DNA of 64,000 bases, taken from JAJDZL01 sp965220665. GTDB taxonomy: Bacteria > Pseudomonadota > Gammaproteobacteria > Arenicellales > JAJDZL01. Positions 1 through 8,427 of this stretch are shown one piece after another. Under the pieces are notes generated by a model. It worked only from the letters and a program-made list of their open reading frames with translations. It was not told where the DNA came from and did not search any database. The DNA is taken from positions 2,356,001 through 2,420,000 of the forward strand of contig CBDCQQ010000005.1 of NCBI GenBank assembly GCA_965220665.1. The letters run 5' to 3'. A program made the position numbers and the translations under genes. Position 1 is the stretch's first letter, and each line of letters opens with the position of its first letter.

Positions 1-933
1 GATGTGATGTTGGCAGTGGGTGCTCGATTTGATGATCGAATTACGGGTGATCTAAATAAGTTTGCACCTTATGCGAAGATCATTCATATTGACATTGATC
101 CGGCCTCAATTGGAAAGAATGTCAAGGTTGAAGTCCCAATCGTCGGTGACGCAAAACTTGTGTTGGCGGACCTGGTGGCAACCATTGAAAAGTTGAAACT
201 GGAGCCAGACTACGACGCACTCAAAGCGTGGTGGAATCAGATCAATTCCTGGCGCTCGGTCGACAGTTTGTCATACGATCGTAATAGCAGCAAAATCAAG
301 CCACAGTATGTGCTTGAAAAGCTTTATGAAGTGACCAATGGTGAAGCTTTTGTGACATCTGACGTTGGACAGCATCAGATGTGGGCAGCCCAGTTTTATC
401 GTTTCGATGCTCCGCGTAGATGGGTGAACTCTGGTGGGCTGGGAACGATGGGATTTGGCCTGCCTGCGGCGATGGGCGTGCATTTGGCTTATCCGGATTC
501 GGATGTTGTATGTGTCACGGGTGAAGCAAGCATCATTATGTGCATTCAAGAACTGTCAACCTGTAAGCAGTACGATATTCCAATCAAAATCATCAACCTG
601 AATAATCGTTATATGGGAATGGTGAGGCAATGGCAGGAGTTCTTTTACGATCGCCGATATTCGCATTCCTACATGGATGCCTTACCGGATTTCGTTGCAC
701 TAGCGAAAAGTTTTGGTCATGATGGCGTTCTTATTGAAGATCCAGCGGATGTTGAGGGTGCATTGCGAGAGACGATGAAGAGGAAAAATGACCTCGTGTT
801 CATGGACTTTATCACGGATCAGGAGGAAAATGTTTACCCCATGATCGCTGCTGGAAGCGGCCATAACGAGATGCACTTAAGTCCGAAGGTTGAATCAGAA
901 GAACCCGTACCACAGGAACGGGAGCTGGCTTAA
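1..933 (+). CDS. ilvI: acetolactate synthase large subunit, C-terminal part (5' end outside window)
   Basis: This is the catalytic subunit of acetohydroxyacid synthase, which condenses two pyruvates (or pyruvate with 2-ketobutyrate) at the start of valine, leucine and isoleucine synthesis. The frame is open to the first base, so the gene begins upstream; about 310 residues remain, covering the end of the middle domain (VGARFDDR) and the thiamine diphosphate-binding domain. The TPP/Mg motif is visible as GEAS followed about 30 residues later by LNNRYMGMV; many homologues have GDGS or GEGS here. The TAA stop abuts the GTG start of ilvH, so the two subunits are probably translationally coupled. 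Assignment is secure; the choice of ilvI over ilvB rests only on the ilvH neighbour. Confidence 0.95.
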   Translation, partial: DVMLAVGARFDDRITGDLNKFAPYAKIIHIDIDPASIGKNVKVEVPIVGDAKLVLADLVATIEKLKLEPDYDALKAWWNQINSWRSVDSLSYDRNSSKIKPQYVLEKLYEVTNGEAFVTSDVGQHQMWAAQFYRFDAPRRWVNSGGLGTMGFGLPAAMGVHLAYPDSDVVCVTGEASIIMCIQELSTCKQYDIPIKIINLNNRYMGMVRQWQEFFYDRRYSHSYMDALPDFVALAKSFGHDGVLIEDPADVEGALRETMKRKNDLVFMDFITDQEENVYPMIAAGSGHNEMHLSPKVESEEPVPQERELA

Positions 934-1461
934 GTGGAGGAGAATCGCCATATTATTTCCGTGCTCTTGGAGAATGAGTCAGGTGCTTTATCCAGAGTAG
1001 CCGGGCTGTTTTCTGCACGGGGTTACAACATTGAGACATTGACAGTTGCACCAACTGACGATCCTTCACTTTCTCGTATGACGATCGTCACGACAGGTTC
1101 TGAAAGTGTCATCGAACAGATTACCAAGCAGCTCAACAAACTGATTGAAGTCGTCAAGGTTCTCAAACTGGCTGAACGAAATCACATTGAACGTGAGTTG
1201 ATGATGGTTAAAGTGAGAGCGACCGGTGATTTGCGAGATGAGGTGAAACGTCTGGTTGAAATATTTCGTGGTCGGATCATCGACGTAACTGAGTCAATCT
1301 ATATCATCGAACTTACTGGTGAGTGTTCCAAATTGGATGCCTTTATTGAAACTTTGAAGGTTACTGAGATTCTGGAATTGGTTCGCTCTGGTGTATCAGG
1401 CATCGCCAGAGGCGAGAGTTCCCTGAGTCTCAATGATCATAAATCAAAAAAAAGCAATTGA
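934..1461 (+). CDS. ilvH: acetolactate synthase small (regulatory) subunit
   Basis: This is the regulatory subunit that binds valine and activates the large subunit. The protein has 175 residues, a normal length for IlvH. An N-terminal ACT domain is recognisable (HIISVLLENESGALSRVAGL, then RGYNIETLTV), followed by the typical ALS_ss C-terminal domain. The start is a GTG directly after the TAA of the large subunit with no spacer, which fits translational coupling. ilvC follows after 17 bases, preceded by the weak AAGGA-type site in AATAAGGACTTAAG. Feedback control by valine is known for the family and is not visible as such in the sequence. Confidence 0.95.
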   Translation: MEENRHIISVLLENESGALSRVAGLFSARGYNIETLTVAPTDDPSLSRMTIVTTGSESVIEQITKQLNKLIEVVKVLKLAERNHIERELMMVKVRATGDLRDEVKRLVEIFRGRIIDVTESIYIIELTGECSKLDAFIETLKVTEILELVRSGVSGIARGESSLSLNDHKSKKSN

Positions 1462-1478
1462 AATAAGGACTTAAGAAT

Positions 1479-2495
1479 ATGCAAGTTTATTATGACAATG
1501 ATGCAGACCTCTCGATTATTCAGAGTAAGCGAGTTGCAATTATTGGCTTCGGGTCACAAGGCCATGCACATGCTGGCAATCTACAAGACAGTGGTGTGGA
1601 TGTTGTAGTCGGACTGCGTGCAGGCTCAGCCTCACGCGAGAAAGCGGCGAAGGCCGGCATAGCTGTTGCTGATGTCAGCGAAGCAGTTGCGAGCGCCGAT
1701 GTAGTCATGATGCTGGTTCCCGATGAACTTCAGGCATCCCTCTACGAATCCGAAGTTGCTCCTAATTTGAAATCAGGCGCTGCAATTACGTTCGCACATG
1801 GATTCAATATTCATTTCGGATTCATTAATCCTGCGGAAGATATTGACACCTTTATGGTGGCGCCCAAGGGTCCGGGGCATCTGGTACGTTCAACCTATGC
1901 ATCTGGTGGTGGTGTTCCGTGTCTGATTGCAATTCATCAGGACCCTTCAGGTGGAACACGTGAATTGGCGCTGTCGTATGCTTCTGCGATCGGTGGCGGA
2001 CGGGCAGGCATCATCGAGACAACTTTCCGCGAGGAGACTGAAACCGACTTGTTTGGCGAACAGACAGTATTGTGTGGAGGCGCCACGGCTCTGATTGAAG
2101 CGGGCTTTGATACTTTGGTCGAGGCGGGCTACGCTCCTGAAATGGCATATTTTGAATGTCTGCACGAATTAAAGCTCATTGTTGATCTGATCTATGAAGG
2201 TGGCATCCAGAATATGCGCTACTCGGTGTCCAATACTGCCGAGTACGGAGACCTTACACGCGGTCCGAGAATCGTGAACGATGAAACTCGGGCTGAAATG
2301 CGTAGAGTTCTTTCAGAAATTCAGAGCGGAAAGTTTGCCCGTGAATGGATGGATGAAAACGCGAATGGGAACAAAAACTTTAATGCCCTGCGTAAAGCGT
2401 CGGCTGGCAGAGGAATTGAGGATGTCGGATCATCTTTACGAGCCATGATGCCATGGATCGCAGCCGGCCGACTGGTTGACCGCGACGTCAACTGA
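1479..2495 (+). CDS. ilvC: ketol-acid reductoisomerase (class I)
   Basis: The enzyme performs the Mg-dependent alkyl migration and NAD(P)H-dependent reduction that follow acetolactate synthase. The 338-residue length is typical of the short class I form. The Rossmann nucleotide-binding segment GFGSQGHAHAGN is at residues 23-34. Expected metal and catalytic residues can be seen: H107, K130, D190 and E194 in the ETDLFGEQ motif, E226 and E230 in FECLHE, and S251. It lies 17 bases after ilvH and five bases before psd in one co-directional run, so the branched-chain and phospholipid genes may share a transcript. Confidence 0.96.
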   Translation: MQVYYDNDADLSIIQSKRVAIIGFGSQGHAHAGNLQDSGVDVVVGLRAGSASREKAAKAGIAVADVSEAVASADVVMMLVPDELQASLYESEVAPNLKSGAAITFAHGFNIHFGFINPAEDIDTFMVAPKGPGHLVRSTYASGGGVPCLIAIHQDPSGGTRELALSYASAIGGGRAGIIETTFREETETDLFGEQTVLCGGATALIEAGFDTLVEAGYAPEMAYFECLHELKLIVDLIYEGGIQNMRYSVSNTAEYGDLTRGPRIVNDETRAEMRRVLSEIQSGKFAREWMDENANGNKNFNALRKASAGRGIEDVGSSLRAMMPWIAAGRLVDRDVN

Positions 2496-2500
2496 CCTTC

Positions 2501-3127
2501 ATGCGCCTCGACCGCGAAGGGTATCCATTTACTGCTGTGGCTGTAATTGCAGCGCTGGCAGTGTATTTCTTTGCAGGTGGATACTGGTCAATTCCATTTT
2601 GGCTGTTTGCTGTATTCGTACTGCAGTTTTTTCGAGATCCAACACGAGACGTTCCAGCAGACGATAACCTTGTGGTTTCTCCCGCGGACGGCAAAGTTGT
2701 CGCTGTCGGTGAGGCCATTGATCCAATCAGTGGTAATTCTGCGACTCGAATTGCTATTTTTCTGAATGTATTTTCGGTTCATTCGAATCGAATCCCTGTT
2801 GCCGGGACGATCATCAAGAAAGAGTATCGTACAGGTAAATTTTTAAATGCAGCAGTCGATAAATCTGCTGAGGAAAACGAACGTAATTCGATCGTCATTT
2901 GCGGCTCTGATTCGCATGAGATCACCTGTATTCAAATTGCTGGACTCATTGCCCGGCGAATTCTCTGCTATGTTGACACCGGTGATCAAGTTCAAAAGGG
3001 ACAGAAGTACGGATTTATTCGCTTCGGTTCCCGCGTAGAGTTATTCCTTCCACCTGAATATCAGGTAAATGTCAGCATCGGCGATTCAGTGCGGGGTGGC
3101 GCTGATGTCATCGGGTCAAGGCCCTGA
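2501..3127 (+). CDS. psd: phosphatidylserine decarboxylase proenzyme (short, PSD-A type)
   Basis: The enzyme decarboxylates phosphatidylserine to phosphatidylethanolamine at the cytoplasmic membrane. The 208-residue protein has an N-terminal hydrophobic stretch (about residues 10-45), then FFRDPTRDVP and SPADGKVV, all typical of the short PSD-A family. Self-cleavage normally occurs at a conserved Gly-Ser; here it is G176-S177 in FGSRVELFLP, whose serine would become the pyruvoyl group of the alpha chain. It starts five bases after ilvC and is followed by pssA, whose product supplies its substrate, so the pair makes PE from CDP-diacylglycerol. Confidence 0.93.
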   Translation: MRLDREGYPFTAVAVIAALAVYFFAGGYWSIPFWLFAVFVLQFFRDPTRDVPADDNLVVSPADGKVVAVGEAIDPISGNSATRIAIFLNVFSVHSNRIPVAGTIIKKEYRTGKFLNAAVDKSAEENERNSIVICGSDSHEITCIQIAGLIARRILCYVDTGDQVQKGQKYGFIRFGSRVELFLPPEYQVNVSIGDSVRGGADVIGSRP

Positions 3128-3236
3128 TTCTGAATTAACATCAATCTCACGGTTGCATTTCACAATTTTCGGCAAATTTCAGATTCGTTTCGGAATTGCG
3201 GTTACAATTTCTAACTAGCGGTCTAGGAACCTACTC

Positions 3237-4037
3237 ATGCAGTTGGAAACCAAAAAATCTACAACCGGAAGAAAGAACCCAAGAAGGCGCCGCGGAATCT
3301 ACGTGCTGCCGAACCTTTTGACAACAGGTGCACTGTTCTTTGGATTCTTTGCAATCATTCAGGCTACTCAGGAAAAGTTTGAATTTGCTGCTATTGCCAT
3401 TCTAATTGCCACAGTGCTGGATGGACTTGATGGCAGGGTTGCCCGGCTGACCAATACGACCAGTGATTTTGGAAAAGAGTATGACAGTCTGGCTGATGTA
3501 GTCAGCTTTGGACTTGCACCGGCACTAGTTGTTTTTGAGTGGGCAGTATCAGATCTAGGAAAAATTGGCTGGCTTTGTGCGTTTCTTTACACATCTGCCA
3601 CTGCATTGCGTTTGGCTCGTTTTAATACGCAGTCCGCAAAGAACCCAAACTATTTTCAAGGGCTGCCTTGTCCCATGGCAGCGGCATTTTTGGTTAGTTG
3701 GTTGTGGGTCATAGAAACCGGATGGGGAAGGAACCTTGAATTCGTCGCTGAAATGACGACAGCCATTTTGTTTGTTCTGGCAATTAGCATGGTGAGTGCG
3801 GTACCATATCTCAGTTTCAAGAACTTTGGTGTCAGGGGACGGGTTCCTTTTGTTACCAGTATTCTGATGGTGTTTGGTATCGCTTTAATATCATTCGATC
3901 CACCCAGAGTGCTGTTTGTTTTGTTTTTGGTCTATCTGCTGAGCGGTCCCGTGATTTGGGTTTTTGGTTCAACTGGTAGAAAAAATCAGCGCGTTCTCGC
4001 TCGGGCAAGACGTGAGAAGCCAGGTGATGGCCAATAA
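3237..4037 (+). CDS. pssA: CDP-diacylglycerol--serine O-phosphatidyltransferase
   Basis: This membrane enzyme makes phosphatidylserine from CDP-diacylglycerol and serine. The 266 residues include the full CDP-alcohol phosphatidyltransferase signature: D65-G66-x2-A69-R70-x8-G79-x3-D83-x3-D87. The N-terminus is very basic (RKNPRRRRG), followed by several hydrophobic helices. This is the integral-membrane type II enzyme, unlike the peripheral PssA of E. coli. An AGGAAC site lies about eight bases before the ATG. Its product is the substrate of the upstream psd gene. Confidence 0.93.
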   Translation: MQLETKKSTTGRKNPRRRRGIYVLPNLLTTGALFFGFFAIIQATQEKFEFAAIAILIATVLDGLDGRVARLTNTTSDFGKEYDSLADVVSFGLAPALVVFEWAVSDLGKIGWLCAFLYTSATALRLARFNTQSAKNPNYFQGLPCPMAAAFLVSWLWVIETGWGRNLEFVAEMTTAILFVLAISMVSAVPYLSFKNFGVRGRVPFVTSILMVFGIALISFDPPRVLFVLFLVYLLSGPVIWVFGSTGRKNQRVLARARREKPGDGQ

Positions 4038-4080
4038 GCACAATTTTTCAGCAGCAATGAAGTTTCAAAGTTCAAAATAT

Positions 4081-4109
4081 TTGCATTGCATTGCCCGATG
4101 ATGTATAAA
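4081..4109 (+). promoter_or_regulatory. putative sigma70 promoter for the leuA leader transcript
   Basis: TTGCAT at 4081-4086 and TATAAA at 4104-4109 are separated by exactly 17 bases. Transcription would start around 4116-4120, at or just before the ATG of the leader peptide, which would make that short reading frame leaderless or nearly so. This fits the absence of a Shine-Dalgarno sequence before it. It is a pattern match only, in an intergenic region that must contain a promoter if leuA is separately transcribed. Confidence 0.5.
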
Positions 4110-4119
4110 TCTCGTGCAA

Positions 4120-4188
4120 ATGTCGAACGTAATCTCTAATATCTCCGCCATTCAAGCCTCAAGCAGGCTGCTTCTGCTGCGCCTATAG
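4120..4188 (+). CDS. leuL: leucine-rich leader peptide of leuA (attenuation leader)
   Basis: A 22-codon open frame starts at ATG 4120 and ends at TAG 4186-4188. Its last seven residues are RLLLLRL: four consecutive leucine codons (CTG CTT CTG CTG), one CGC, then CTA and the stop. Five of the last six sense codons are therefore leucine codons, immediately before a GC-rich hairpin and a T run and 106 bases before leuA. This is the classical arrangement of an amino-acid attenuation leader, in which ribosomes stall at leucine codons when charged tRNA-Leu is scarce. Several isoleucine codons and a valine codon lie earlier. There is no Shine-Dalgarno site, but a promoter just upstream could give a leaderless mRNA. 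The function is inferred from layout. Confidence 0.65.
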   Translation: MSNVISNISAIQASSRLLLLRL

Positions 4189-4206
4189 GCGCGGTATCTC
4201 TTTTTT
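4179..4206 (+). terminator. candidate leu attenuator hairpin with T run
   Basis: The sequence 4179-4192 is a perfect palindrome (GCGCCTATAGGCGC), able to form a five-pair GC stem with a TATA loop. It is followed eight bases later by six T residues (4201-4206). It overlaps the last codons and stop of the leader peptide. A competing pairing exists upstream, where AAGCAG (4161-4166) is complementary to CTGCTT (4168-4173). The stem is short and the T run is not directly adjacent, so intrinsic termination may be weak; the role is inferred from the leader peptide. Confidence 0.5.
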
Positions 4207-4294
4207 CAAAAATTCCCCCTAATGATGATTTCACCAGCCAGCGTGTTTGGTGGACAGTTTTTGGTTTGATTTTCACATTTAGTCAGGATTAGCA

Positions 4295-5839
4295 ATGTCG
4301 GATCGATTGATCATATTTGATACTACGTTACGCGACGGGGAACAGAGTCCCGGTGCGTCAATGAATGCAGAAGAAAAACTCGCGATTGCCAAGTTGTTGG
4401 AAAAGATGCGGGTTGATGTTATTGAAGCAGGATTTCCGGCAGCAAGTTCCGGAGATTTTCAGGCTGTAAAGCAGGTTTCCCGCGAAATTACCGAGAGTAC
4501 CGTTTGTGCGCTAGCGAGGGCAGTTGAAAGTGATTTGGACCGGGCGGCGGAAGCGGTTAAACCTGCAAAATCGAAGCGCATACATACGTTTATTGCGACT
4601 TCTCCGATCCATATGAAAGAAAAGCTCAGAATGAACGAGGATCAGGTACTGGAGCGCGCAGTCTGGTCAGTCAAACGGGCACGAAATTACACCGACGATG
4701 TGGAATTTTCCCCTGAAGATGCCGGTCGTTCAGAGTTGGATTTTCTTTGCAGAATTATTGAGGCAACGATTGACGCAGGTGCGCGTACGATCAATATTCC
4801 AGATACTGTCGGATACAACATGCCTACACAGTTTGCCCGAACGATTGAATTGCTGATGGAAAAAATTCCCAATTCAGATAAAGCAATTTTTTCAGTTCAC
4901 TGCCACAATGATTTGGGTGTGGCTGTGGCCAACTCACTCGCTGCTGTTCAGAAAGGTGTCCGTCAGGTTGAATGCACGATTAACGGCCTTGGCGAACGTG
5001 CGGGTAACGCATCACTTGAGGAAATAGTGATGGCAGTCAGAACTCGCCAGGATCTCTTTGAATGTGATACTAACATTGATACCACTCAAATTGTTCCTGC
5101 AAGTCGTCTTGTTTCAACAGTTACGGGATTTCCGGTACAGCCCAACAAAGCGATTGTAGGGGCAAATGCATTTGCACACGAGTCGGGCATTCACCAGGAT
5201 GGTGTGATAAAAAAACGGGAAACGTATGAAATCATGCGTGCTGAGGATGTTGGCTGGTCAACTAACCGAATGGTGCTCGGCAAACACTCCGGTCGCCACG
5301 CATTTCAACAGCGAATGAATGAACTCGGATTTGAGTTTCATTCTGATCAGGAGTTGCAGATTGCATTTGGCCGTTTTAAGGATCTGGCTGATCGTAAGCA
5401 TGAAATTTTTGATGATGATCTGATCGGATTACAGGTCGGTTCGGGTGGACAGCAAGTCGGTGACAGACTGGAGCTTGAGAGTTTGCAGGTCAGTTCAAGT
5501 ACTAGGGAAAATTCCACAGCACTCTTGGCTGTGAAGTGGGATGGTGAACTAGTCAATGCTACAGCAGATGGCAACGGACCGGTTGATGCCTCGTTCAGAG
5601 CAGTTGCTTCAGTGATCGATCGCGCTCCTGAACTTGAACTTTATTCTGTAAACAGCATAACCGGCGGTACCGACGCACAAGGTGAAGTGAGCGTACGACT
5701 CAGGGAGAATGGTCGCGTCGTTAACGGCCATGGTGCCGACACCGATATTGTTATTGCATCCGTAAAAGCATACATCAATGCATTGAATCGCCTTGAAACT
5801 TCTGAGCGCCCACATCCGCAAACGGGTTCCATGATTTGA
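4295..5839 (+). CDS. leuA: 2-isopropylmalate synthase
   Basis: The enzyme condenses acetyl-CoA with 2-ketoisovalerate as the first committed step of leucine synthesis, using the keto acid made by the upstream ilv genes. The 514-residue length is typical of the LeuA type 1 family. The HMGL-like TIM barrel begins with FDTTLRDGEQSPGASM (D14 would be a metal ligand); HCHNDLGVAVANSLA carries the metal-binding histidines and NGLGERAGNASLEE is conserved. The C-terminal LeuA dimer/regulatory domain (about residues 370-500) binds leucine for feedback inhibition in the family. It is preceded by the leader peptide and attenuator-like hairpin at 4120-4206. The start ATG has only a weak ribosome site (GGATTAGCA). 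Confidence 0.96.
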   Translation: MSDRLIIFDTTLRDGEQSPGASMNAEEKLAIAKLLEKMRVDVIEAGFPAASSGDFQAVKQVSREITESTVCALARAVESDLDRAAEAVKPAKSKRIHTFIATSPIHMKEKLRMNEDQVLERAVWSVKRARNYTDDVEFSPEDAGRSELDFLCRIIEATIDAGARTINIPDTVGYNMPTQFARTIELLMEKIPNSDKAIFSVHCHNDLGVAVANSLAAVQKGVRQVECTINGLGERAGNASLEEIVMAVRTRQDLFECDTNIDTTQIVPASRLVSTVTGFPVQPNKAIVGANAFAHESGIHQDGVIKKRETYEIMRAEDVGWSTNRMVLGKHSGRHAFQQRMNELGFEFHSDQELQIAFGRFKDLADRKHEIFDDDLIGLQVGSGGQQVGDRLELESLQVSSSTRENSTALLAVKWDGELVNATADGNGPVDASFRAVASVIDRAPELELYSVNSITGGTDAQGEVSVRLRENGRVVNGHGADTDIVIASVKAYINALNRLETSERPHPQTGSMI

Positions 5840-5840
5840 G

Positions 5841-6605
5841 TTGCAATTGATGTCAAAAGATGCTTTTCTGAGTGCGATGGGAATTGAGGTTTACAGACTT
5901 CGACCACAACGCGGAGAATTGCAACAAAGTGATGCAGACTCTGAGTTACAGGAGTCTGCAGAACAGCCATCAATAACTTTTGATCACGCAACTACGGAAG
6001 CTTCGCAAGTCGCGGCAACTCCATCAATTCCTGCATTAGACTCATTAGCTGAATTGAGTTTGGGTGAGGTTGCAAACATTGCATCAACATGTATACTCTG
6101 TGCGCTGAGCAAAGAACGTACCAACGTTGTTTTTGGTTCTGGTTCTGAATCGGCGGATCTGATGTTTATCGGTGAAGGACCGGGGGCGGAAGAAGACAAG
6201 CAGGGTTTGCCATTTGTGGGGAAGGCTGGTCAGCTTCTTACTTCCATGATTGCAGCGCTTGGCTTGAATCGGGATGCGGTGTACATCTGCAACATCGTAA
6301 AGTGCAGACCACCCCGAAATCGCGATCCTCTGCCCATCGAAGCCAAAACCTGTACTCCTTACTTACGCAGACAAATTGAACTGATTCAGCCAAAAGTCAT
6401 TGTCGCTCTTGGCAGAGTCAGTGCTCAGCTGTTGCTCGATTCAGAAATGCCACTCGGCGGCTTGAGAAGGCAAACCTATAAATTCAAAGATACAGACATT
6501 GATCTGGTGGTAACTTACCATCCTGCTTATCTATTGAGAAAGCCAACAGAAAAAGCGAAATCCTGGGAAGATCTATGGAGAGTTCGCCAGATTCTGAACA
6601 GGTAA
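5841..6605 (+). CDS. family 4 uracil-DNA glycosylase with iron-sulfur cluster
   Basis: This enzyme removes uracil from DNA. The 254-residue protein has a variable acidic N-terminus (1-75) and a UDG superfamily domain. Motif A is GEGPGAEED (111-119) and motif B is HPAYLLR (227-233). The four cysteines expected to hold a 4Fe-4S cluster are C84, C87, C155 and C171 (C-x2-C, then C-x15-C). It is the family once annotated as phage SPO1 polymerase-related protein. The longest frame starts with TTG at 5841, one base after the leuA stop; an ATG three codons on (5850) is as plausible. It converges on mltD. Confidence 0.88.
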   Translation: MQLMSKDAFLSAMGIEVYRLRPQRGELQQSDADSELQESAEQPSITFDHATTEASQVAATPSIPALDSLAELSLGEVANIASTCILCALSKERTNVVFGSGSESADLMFIGEGPGAEEDKQGLPFVGKAGQLLTSMIAALGLNRDAVYICNIVKCRPPRNRDPLPIEAKTCTPYLRRQIELIQPKVIVALGRVSAQLLLDSEMPLGGLRRQTYKFKDTDIDLVVTYHPAYLLRKPTEKAKSWEDLWRVRQILNR

Positions 6606-6622
6606 TCGCAGCACTGATCGAA

Positions 6623-8347
6623 TCAGTGAATAAAAATAACGAGTTTCTGACCGGGGTAAATGTGTGCGGATCGACTGATCTTGTTCCAATTGACAATGTC
6701 GATCACCCGAACACCGTATCTTCGAGCGATGGTCCAGAGTGATTCGCCCCTTCTAACTGAGTGCTGTACTCTAGATCTCAAATCATTAGAACTGGCAGCT
6801 ACAGTAGGATTGTTGCTGGTTGAGCGGGATGAATCCGGGATACGAAGCTGCTGTCCAATTCGAATCAGATCTGACTTTGCACTCAACCCATTGATTGCAC
6901 GCAATTCAGATAACTTAACGTTGTAAGCTTGGGCAATCTCGCTCAAACTGTCGTTAGCAACAACTTGATGCACGATTTCGACGCCTTGAAGTCCGCTTAA
7001 ACCTTCACTCGCTCCTCGATGTGAGGGAATTCTCAGAATTTCCCCGATTTTGATGAGGTTTGAACTTTTTGCGTTAATCACCTTAATTGAAGCAACGGAC
7101 ACGCCGTAAAATTCAGCAATTTCACTTAGAGTGTCGCCTGAACTTACACGATGTTCGCTTCTAGCAACAATTGCTTCAGATGGCCGTAAGGCGCGTTTCC
7201 AGTCGATAGTTTCCGATAGATTTTCAGATGGCACCAGAATTCTGAATGGACCGTCGGGTGGCGTTGCGTAACGTCGAAGTCCTGGATTCAGCAAAGCAAG
7301 CTTCAGTGAATCAACCTGAATTGCTTCAGACAATACTGCTAAATCGATTTGGAAATCAAATTCAACAATTTCAAATGGAGATTTAGTCGTAACTTCCGGC
7401 AGTTTGACGCCGTAGTCATTTGGATTTTGAATGATGTTTTTAACTGCGATCAGCTTTGGATAGAAATTCCTTGTCTCTGAATTCAGCTTCAGAGACTTCA
7501 GGTCAGTTGGCTTGTTCTGCCGTTTATTCGCATTGATCGCCCGGTTCATTCCGTTTTGACCGACGTTATAGGCAGCAAAGGTTAATGGCCAGTCGCCGTC
7601 GAACATTTCGTTCAGATCTCTTAAATGCTTCAGTGCAGCCTGAGTCGAGTATGTGATATCTCGCCGCCCTTCGTACCACCAATCCTGCTTAAGTCCGTAA
7701 TTACGACCTGTTGCAGGCATGAACTGCCACAGTCCCGCTGCACCGCGGGTGGAATAGATTCTGGGGTTGTATCCGCTTTCGATCAGTGGTAACAGTACAA
7801 CTTCGGAAGGCATGTTGTGCCGTTGGGTTTGTTCAAATATGTACGGCAGATATACCTTTGCTTGTTCAAGAATTCGCTCGAAATGTTTCGGATTTCGCGT
7901 GTATCGTTTCTCGTGTCGCTTGACAAGATCGCTTTCAAAGTTTTCGAGTTGGAAATTTTCTCTAATTTCTGACCAAATATCTACAGAGGGAGTTTCTTCA
8001 ACTTTGACATGGGGTGTATCAGGCTGAAGTGCTGGATATTTGATTAAAATTCCACTACCTGCGGGTACGTATGGTTCAGGCAGACGGTTGTTCCTGTAGT
8101 CTATGTCGTCCGCGGAATAGTCAATACTATAGACTTGCTGAGCATGTGCACTAGATAGAAAACAGCTTATGGGAAGTTTGCCGTCAATTGTCAAACTAAC
8201 TGACCAAACTAAAATTGCAAGACATGAACCGACTGCGAGTGGTGGTAGCTGTCCGTAGCCGTATTGACTATATTGTTTTGACATTTGAAGACAGAGAGAT
8301 TGAACAACTCTCGCGAAAATCGTGCAACCATCGATTCGAATTTGCAT
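6623..8347 (-). CDS. mltD: membrane-bound lytic murein transglycosylase D
   Basis: The enzyme cleaves peptidoglycan between MurNAc and GlcNAc in the periplasm, forming 1,6-anhydro-MurNAc. The protein of up to 574 residues has an N-terminal hydrophobic segment (about 36-52) and a possible signal-peptidase site at AHA-QQ (about 69). The SLT domain has the catalytic glutamate in PLIESGYNP (E190), then RGAAGLWQFMPATGRNYGL and TFAAYNVGQNGMNRAI. Three C-terminal LysM domains bind peptidoglycan (HRVSSGDTLSEIA, HQVVANDSLSEIA, HSVRRGESLWTIA). No canonical lipobox was found, unlike E. coli MltD. The start may be at M22 (8284) rather than 8347. It is divergent from the yafS-like/rnhA/dnaQ group, whose E. 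coli counterparts also lie near mltD. Confidence 0.9.
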   Translation of the reverse strand: MQIRIDGCTIFARVVQSLCLQMSKQYSQYGYGQLPPLAVGSCLAILVWSVSLTIDGKLPISCFLSSAHAQQVYSIDYSADDIDYRNNRLPEPYVPAGSGILIKYPALQPDTPHVKVEETPSVDIWSEIRENFQLENFESDLVKRHEKRYTRNPKHFERILEQAKVYLPYIFEQTQRHNMPSEVVLLPLIESGYNPRIYSTRGAAGLWQFMPATGRNYGLKQDWWYEGRRDITYSTQAALKHLRDLNEMFDGDWPLTFAAYNVGQNGMNRAINANKRQNKPTDLKSLKLNSETRNFYPKLIAVKNIIQNPNDYGVKLPEVTTKSPFEIVEFDFQIDLAVLSEAIQVDSLKLALLNPGLRRYATPPDGPFRILVPSENLSETIDWKRALRPSEAIVARSEHRVSSGDTLSEIAEFYGVSVASIKVINAKSSNLIKIGEILRIPSHRGASEGLSGLQGVEIVHQVVANDSLSEIAQAYNVKLSELRAINGLSAKSDLIRIGQQLRIPDSSRSTSNNPTVAASSNDLRSRVQHSVRRGESLWTIARRYGVRVIDIVNWNKISRSAHIYPGQKLVIFIH

Positions 8348-8427
8348 CGTAGATGGAAGTCACTTTATCTTTCAGAACTTGTAGTGAATCACCAAATATA
8401 CCACAAGCGTGACAAAGGAACAACCTG

